From JBMOKT01 sp049323895 (lineage in GTDB: Bacteria; Bacillota; Peptococcia; Peptococcales; BICA1-8), in NCBI GenBank assembly GCA_049323895.1, contig JBMOKT010000013.1, forward strand, positions 496,001 to 560,000: a stretch of DNA of 64,000 nucleotides. The letters run 5' to 3'. The stretch's first letter is position 1. Every line of letters begins with the position of its first letter. Positions 59,870-64,000 of this stretch are shown piece by piece. The position numbers and the translations under genes were made by a program. A model generated the notes under the pieces. That model did not search any database. It was not told where the DNA came from and was given only the letters and a program-made list of their open reading frames with translations.

Positions 59870-60634
59870 TTAACCCACTTCCTTTCCTAAGTAAGCAGCT
59901 ATTACGTCAGGATTTTTTTGAACCTCTTCGGGAATACCATCAGCAATTTTCACACCATAATCCAATACTGCTACCCTGTCCGAAAGACCCATTACAAATT
60001 TCATATCATGCTCAACTAAAAAAATTGTTAACCCCATATCTCTTATCTGTCTAATTTTTTGAACCAATACCTCTTTCTCTTGTGGATTCATACCTGCTGC
60101 AGGTTCATCCAGCAGTAATAATTCGGGTTCCGAAGCTAAAGCCCGAGCAATTTCCAGACAGCGCTGTTCACCATAAGAAAGATTAGCAGCGTACTCTTCC
60201 ATCTTATTGTGCAAACCCATTAGTTTTAAGCACTCTATAGCTTTCTCTTCGATCTCTTTCTCTTCTCTTTTTGTTCCAGGCAGTCTGGTCAGTGCCGCAA
60301 ACAATCCTGCCTTAGTTCTAGTATGTCTGCCGATTTTAACATTGTCCAGGACGGTTAACTCCTTGAATAATCTGATATTCTGAAAAGTCCTTGCAATGCC
60401 AAGTTTATTTATAACAAAAGGCTTAAGACCGCTGATATCCTGTTCTTTATACTTTATCGTACCGCTGGTAGGGCTGTAGATACCTGTTACTATATTAAAA
60501 GCCGTACTTTTGCCAGCACCGTTAGGACCAATCAGGGCCATGATTTCTCCTTTTTCAATCTTTAAGTCAACTTTATTTACTGCAATTAGCCCGCCAAATC
60601 TGATAGTAGCTTTTTCTAATTCTAGTAACGGCAT
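59870..60634 (-). CDS. livG: Branched-chain amino-acid ABC transporter ATPase LivG
   Basis: Second ATPase, 254 residues, with the LivG-specific long insert. Walker A GPNGAGKST near 36-44, the signature LSYGEQRCLEIARAL near 147 and Walker B LLLLDEPAAGMNP are intact. It begins immediately after livM and overlaps no gene. It forms the heterodimeric motor with LivF. Confidence 0.94.
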   Translation of the reverse strand: MPLLELEKATIRFGGLIAVNKVDLKIEKGEIMALIGPNGAGKSTAFNIVTGIYSPTSGTIKYKEQDISGLKPFVINKLGIARTFQNIRLFKELTVLDNVKIGRHTRTKAGLFAALTRLPGTKREEKEIEEKAIECLKLMGLHNKMEEYAANLSYGEQRCLEIARALASEPELLLLDEPAAGMNPQEKEVLVQKIRQIRDMGLTIFLVEHDMKFVMGLSDRVAVLDYGVKIADGIPEEVQKNPDVIAAYLGKEVG

Positions 60635-61552
60635 TTAATTCCCCCCCTTAGCAGTTTTTTTCGTATTATCTTTAGCTTTTACTCCTCCAAGGCTTTTGAA
60701 GCTTTGCTTCACAACTTTGGTAACATCAATTCCTCCTAAGAGTCCATTAGGACGGAAAATCATCATTATTACCAAAATCACACCGTAAAGAAGCATGCGG
60801 TATTCCGCGGAAAAACGAAGTAATTCTGGAACAGAAGTTAAAACAGTTGCACCAACTATAGTTCCTGGGATACTGCCTAATCCCCCTAAAACGACCATGT
60901 TTAAAATCTCTATTGACTTCATAAATCCAAAGTCATTGGGCTGAATTACCATTATCTTATGGGACCATAAGGCTCCGCCTATACCGGCAATAAAGGTTCC
61001 TAAAACAAACATTTTTATTTTGTAAGCTGCTGCGTCTACGCCGCTACATTCAGCAGCGATATCATCTTCTCTTATTGCTAATAACGCCCTGCCAAAACGG
61101 GAATTTTCTACCCGAAACATCATGACAACTACTACAACAACAATTAATAAAGTAACGGTAAATGTAGTCTTGGGGGGTATCCCCGCCAAACCCATAGCTC
61201 CTCCCACAAAAGCCATATTAAATAGGAGGGATTTAACAATTTCACCAAAGCCTAATGTTGCAATAGCCAGGTAATCTCCGGTCAAACGTAATGTCGGAAA
61301 CCCAATTACTAAGCCGAAAAGCCCTGCCGCAAATCCTCCGATCAATAATGCAAAAATGAAAGGGAGACCCAGTTTCATGGAGGCCACGGCCGATGAATAG
61401 GCCCCAATACTCATGTATGCAGCATGCCCCAAGGATAATTGCCCGGTAACACCTGTAATAAGGTTTAATCCAAGTGCTAATACAATATATATTCCAACTG
61501 TTATGGCAATTGATTCAATGTATGGCGGTAATATGCCGTTTAAAAATGTCAT
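60635..61552 (-). CDS. livM: Branched-chain amino-acid ABC transporter permease LivM
   Basis: Membrane permease of about 305 residues with eight or more helices. GVTGQLSLGHAAYMSIGAY near 38-56 and GLGSIPGTIVGA near 229 are family motifs. I use ATG 61552 after AGGTGG; a GTG four codons upstream overlaps that site. The C-terminal tail is basic and cytosolic. Confidence 0.92.
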   Translation of the reverse strand: MTFLNGILPPYIESIAITVGIYIVLALGLNLITGVTGQLSLGHAAYMSIGAYSSAVASMKLGLPFIFALLIGGFAAGLFGLVIGFPTLRLTGDYLAIATLGFGEIVKSLLFNMAFVGGAMGLAGIPPKTTFTVTLLIVVVVVVMMFRVENSRFGRALLAIREDDIAAECSGVDAAAYKIKMFVLGTFIAGIGGALWSHKIMVIQPNDFGFMKSIEILNMVVLGGLGSIPGTIVGATVLTSVPELLRFSAEYRMLLYGVILVIMMIFRPNGLLGGIDVTKVVKQSFKSLGGVKAKDNTKKTAKGGN

Positions 61553-61564
61553 CTTTGTAACCAC

Positions 61565-62461
61565 CTACACTTTCTTAAATATTTCTTTACCAAATAATCC
61601 GGTAGGTTTTACCAGCAATACCAAGATTAGAATTCCGAATGCTATGGCATCCCGGTAAGAAGAGAGACCAACTGCAACCGATAACATCTCAATAATTCCT
61701 AAAGCAATACCGCCAAACATTGCCCCCGGAATACTGCCTATACCACCTAAAACAGCAGCTGTAAAGGCTTTTAATCCTGGTAGTAAACCCATGTTGTATT
61801 TTACAACTCCGAAATAAATCCCTACCAGAACTCCGCCTGCAGCTGCAAGAGCAGAACCGATAGCAAATGTATAAGAAATAATGCGATCCACATTAACACC
61901 CATCAAGGCAGCTGTGTCATAATCCTGGGAGGTAGCCCTCATGGCCTTGCCAATCTTAGTATTTTTAATAATATACTGAAGTCCAACCATCAACAAAGCT
62001 GCGACCCCTATCATTAAAATTTGCAGGTTTGTAATTTGAGCACCTGCAAAAAGCTGGTATGCTTTTACTTCAAAAAGAATATCTTTAGTAGGCGGAAAAG
62101 ATGTGGGTTTAACCCCAAAAACCAGAATTGCCAAGGAGGATAAAGTAATGGATACACCTATGGCACTAATTAAAGCAGCCAGACGTTTGGAGCGGCGTAA
62201 GGGGCGGTATGCGATTTTCTCTATGATAATACCCATTATCATACAAAACAGCATAGCACCTAAAAAGGCAAAAACAATAGGGACCTTAAAAACAGTTACC
62301 AAAATGAGTCCAACAAAAGCTCCCGCCATATAAATATCGCCATGGGCAAAGTTTATCAGCATAATAATTCCATAAACCATGGTGTATCCTAAGGCAATCA
62401 AGGCATAGGTAGAGCCAAGGGCTATTCCATTTATCAACTGCACAATATAATTACTGATCAT
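61565..62461 (-). CDS. livH: Branched-chain amino-acid ABC transporter permease LivH
   Basis: Permease partner of LivM, 298 residues. Starts MISNYIVQLINGIALGSTYA and contains INFAHGDIYMAGAF near 37-50 and VLGGIGSIPGAMFGG near 229-243. The start follows a GGAGG site. It is separated from livJ by a hairpin that may attenuate downstream expression. Confidence 0.93.
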   Translation of the reverse strand: MISNYIVQLINGIALGSTYALIALGYTMVYGIIMLINFAHGDIYMAGAFVGLILVTVFKVPIVFAFLGAMLFCMIMGIIIEKIAYRPLRRSKRLAALISAIGVSITLSSLAILVFGVKPTSFPPTKDILFEVKAYQLFAGAQITNLQILMIGVAALLMVGLQYIIKNTKIGKAMRATSQDYDTAALMGVNVDRIISYTFAIGSALAAAGGVLVGIYFGVVKYNMGLLPGLKAFTAAVLGGIGSIPGAMFGGIALGIIEMLSVAVGLSSYRDAIAFGILILVLLVKPTGLFGKEIFKKV

Positions 62462-62487
62462 AGCTTTTACCTCCTGTTAAAAATGTC

Positions 62488-62523
62488 TTAAAAGGGTCTG
62501 CCCTATTGGCCAGACCCTTTTAA
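62488..62523 (-). terminator. Hairpin between livJ and livH, attenuator or processing site
   Basis: A perfect 13-bp stem TTAAAAGGGTCTG/CAGACCCTTTTAA with a 10-base loop. A T-rich arm follows on the leftward RNA but the tail is short. Partial termination or 3'-end stabilisation here would make the binding protein more abundant than the permeases, as is common in ABC operons. Confidence 0.7.
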
Positions 62524-62539
62524 GGTCCTTAACTGCCTA

Positions 62540-63733
62540 TTATTTTACTGGAACCTTCTTCAACAAGCTCCACTTTTGATCTTTAACTTGTAATAGGTAA
62601 ACTGGGCTCTTGATTGGCTCACGGTCCGGTCCAAATGTAGTATTACCAGAAACTCCTGGATAGTCTTTGGTCTTTGCTAATGCATCCTTGAATACTGATG
62701 GATCAGCACTGTTGGCTTTTTTGATGGCGTCAGCAATTAACATAACAGCGTCATAACCTTGTGCGTTGAATAAATCTGGCTCTTTATTGTATTTAGCTTT
62801 GAAAGCATCAATGAATTTACCTGTTTCAGCAGTTGGCTGCTCTGGTGAGAAACCGGCATAGGAAACGCTGCCTTCAACAGCTTCTCCGCCTAATTCCCAG
62901 AAAGTAGCACTTTGTAAGCCGTCGCCGCCTACCATGATAATATCCTTCATGCCTTGCTTGCGAACTTCTTTCATGATAAGACCGCCCTCAGTATAGTAAC
63001 CGGAAAATACGATTACTTGAGCGCCGGAATTTTTAATATTGGAAACCTGACCACTAAAATCTGTATCTCCGTCTTGTACGCTCTCTTCAATAATAATTTC
63101 TCCACCGTTTTTGAGAATACCGTCTTTGAAGATTTTGCTTAAACCAACACTGAAGTCGTTGTTAACAGCTGTAATAAGTGCAACCTTTTTCCAGCCTAAT
63201 TCGTTTATTAAGTAATCCATTGTTGTCGGACCACCAACTGAGTCAAGAAGAGTATTTCTGAAAATGTATTCGCCAATTTCAACTACTCCCGGTCCGGTAG
63301 CACCCGCTGAAATCTGAACTACCTTGTTTTGGTTAGCTATTGGAGCAGTAGCTTTAGTAACACCTGTAGTTGGGTCACCTACGATGGCAACAACCTTGTC
63401 CTGGGTTACAAACTTTTGTACTATGTTGGCAGCTTGCGCCTTGTCATAACGGTGGTCTTCTACAACTATTTTAAAGTTGGCACCTAGGGCTCCACCAGCT
63501 TTATTTAGGTCTTCTACAGCCATTTCCATACCTTCTAAGGTGTTTTTGCCATAGTAAGCAGTATCACCAGTCAAGTCACCTAAGAAACCAATTTTAATTT
63601 CTGCAGGAGCTTTAGCTTCTTCTTTCGGTTGTTCTTTTGGAGCTTCCTGTTTAGTTCCGCCGCAACCTGCCAGAACTAGCGACAAAATAATCATGATTGA
63701 AAGTGCCCAAAACATTTTTTTCGACTTAATCAT
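62540..63733 (-). CDS. livJ: Branched-chain/neutral amino-acid ABC transporter binding protein (LivJ/LivK type)
   Basis: Lipoprotein receptor of 397 residues. The signal (MIKSKKMFWALSIMIILS, lipobox LAGC near residue 24) is followed by a linker of Lys/Glu/Pro repeats and the two-lobed peripla-BP6 domain starting IKIGFLGDLTGDTAYYGKN. Motifs GDPTTGVTKA and FNAQGYDAVMLIADAI are typical. The ligand could be an amino acid, peptide or other amino compound; the next operon suggests it feeds a C-N dehydrogenase. Ribosome site AAGGGGG. Confidence 0.92.
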   Translation of the reverse strand: MIKSKKMFWALSIMIILSLVLAGCGGTKQEAPKEQPKEEAKAPAEIKIGFLGDLTGDTAYYGKNTLEGMEMAVEDLNKAGGALGANFKIVVEDHRYDKAQAANIVQKFVTQDKVVAIVGDPTTGVTKATAPIANQNKVVQISAGATGPGVVEIGEYIFRNTLLDSVGGPTTMDYLINELGWKKVALITAVNNDFSVGLSKIFKDGILKNGGEIIIEESVQDGDTDFSGQVSNIKNSGAQVIVFSGYYTEGGLIMKEVRKQGMKDIIMVGGDGLQSATFWELGGEAVEGSVSYAGFSPEQPTAETGKFIDAFKAKYNKEPDLFNAQGYDAVMLIADAIKKANSADPSVFKDALAKTKDYPGVSGNTTFGPDREPIKSPVYLLQVKDQKWSLLKKVPVK

Positions 63734-63827
63734 TTAATTACCCCCTTGTTTTATTGTTCAATAATTTATTACTGCCTTGCCAACAAATTTATTGTCCTTT
63801 CACCCCCCCTAAAAAACTTTATTCCCA

Positions 63828-64000
63828 TCAGCTTACACCCAACTTATTCATCTTGTAATAAAGGGTACTGCGGGGAATACCAAGAATTTTGGCTGCTTTT
63901 GATTTATTGCCACCAGATCCGTCTAGGGCTTGGAGTATAACTTCTTTTTCAGCCTTTTCAGCAACATCCATTAAGGTGGAACCTTCATGATAGGAGTTTT
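63828..64000 (-). CDS. C-terminal end of a Fis-type (sigma-54-dependent) transcriptional regulator, partial
   Basis: Only the last 57 codons are in the window; the frame is open to the right edge. The visible part reads ...AEKEVILQALDGSGGNKSKA then AKILGIPRSTLYYKMNKLGV, the Fis-type HTH that ends NtrC-family activators. The AAA+ and sensor domains lie beyond the edge. It is transcribed toward livJ, ends 94 bases before its ATG, and is the natural candidate to activate the sigma-54 promoter at 58868-58883. Confidence 0.85.
   Translation of the reverse strand, partial: NSYHEGSTLMDVAEKAEKEVILQALDGSGGNKSKAAKILGIPRSTLYYKMNKLGVS

Noticed and set aside
63734..63827. Sigma-54 promoter before livJ (TTGGCAAGGCAGTAATA on the leftward strand).
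   Set aside because: The -24 half is good, but the -12 half lacks the GC at the required spacing.

Overview
The window looks like chromosome from an anaerobic, AT-rich, endospore-forming member of the Clostridia, close to the Peptococcaceae or Desulfitibacter/Dethiobacter-like lineages. The evidence is a Gram-positive housekeeping block (priA-def-fmt-DUF116-rsmB-rlmN-stp-ftsW-prkC-rsgA-rpe, plus remA, yicC, rpoZ), a Spo0E-like phosphatase and a cytosolic PAS kinase of the sporulation type, a tungsten aldehyde:ferredoxin oxidoreductase with many Fe-S proteins, and consistent Shine-Dalgarno sites. The taxonomic placement is inference. No rRNA, tRNA, CRISPR array, intact transposon or prophage was seen.

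Layout. 1-1313: a riboflavin transporter gene under an FMN riboswitch. 1314-23600: a long run of leftward housekeeping genes (cell-wall kinase/phosphatase pair, translation and rRNA modification, primosome, SAM and CoA synthesis, nucleotide enzymes, dapF, a Ca2+-type P-ATPase). 23662-24106: a striking symmetric array of 30-bp units, eight forward then seven inverted, upstream of rightward rqcH. 25995-29664: a leftward four-gene redox-sensing operon (histidine kinase with a Cys-rich PAS region, response regulator, an unrecognised Cys-containing protein, and a thioredoxin-reductase-like flavoprotein lacking the usual NADPH motif). 30181-38554: a sulfur-related island with three tandem YeiH-type transporters, two related small membrane proteins sharing a YYYTD motif, two CysL/YeiE-like LysR regulators and a regulator with three HTH domains. 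38671-42563: pyrR, rluD, lspA, a GRAM-like membrane protein, a DksA/YteA-type zinc-finger protein, a nitroreductase remnant and a small membrane protein. 42687-43931: a promoter, a Moco/Tuco-class riboswitch, a terminator and a tungstate-binding lipoprotein gene. 44288-52439: UPF0210 and ACT genes, an MFS exporter, signalling genes, a previously easy-to-miss Spo0E-like gene and an XRE regulator with paired operator-like dyads.

52576-64000 is one leftward catabolic region. The end of a Fis-type (probably sigma-54-dependent) regulator is followed by a complete branched-chain amino-acid ABC importer (livJHMGF). After it comes an eight-gene operon headed by a good -24/-12 promoter with an upstream dyad. 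That operon encodes a multi-subunit flavin/Fe-S amine or imino-acid dehydrogenase, a four-cluster ferredoxin, a tungsten aldehyde oxidoreductase and a MoaD-like protein. The proposed logic is import of an amino compound, oxidation to an aldehyde or imine, then ferredoxin-reducing oxidation to the acid. The tungstate-binding gene and its riboswitch about 10 kb away fit the metal demand of this enzyme.

Several dispersed non-coding repeat families occur between genes: GGGGACA/TGTCCCC dyads (3 copies), a nearly identical ~90-bp inverted pair at 31.6 and 46.0 kb, CTGAG hairpins followed by GGTCAATAGT (2 copies), and degenerate CTAGTGACTGGTGA-like and 8-bp ACTCG-type tracts. Many start sites were moved from the longest open frame to the codon placed correctly after a Shine-Dalgarno site; each such choice is stated in the entry.
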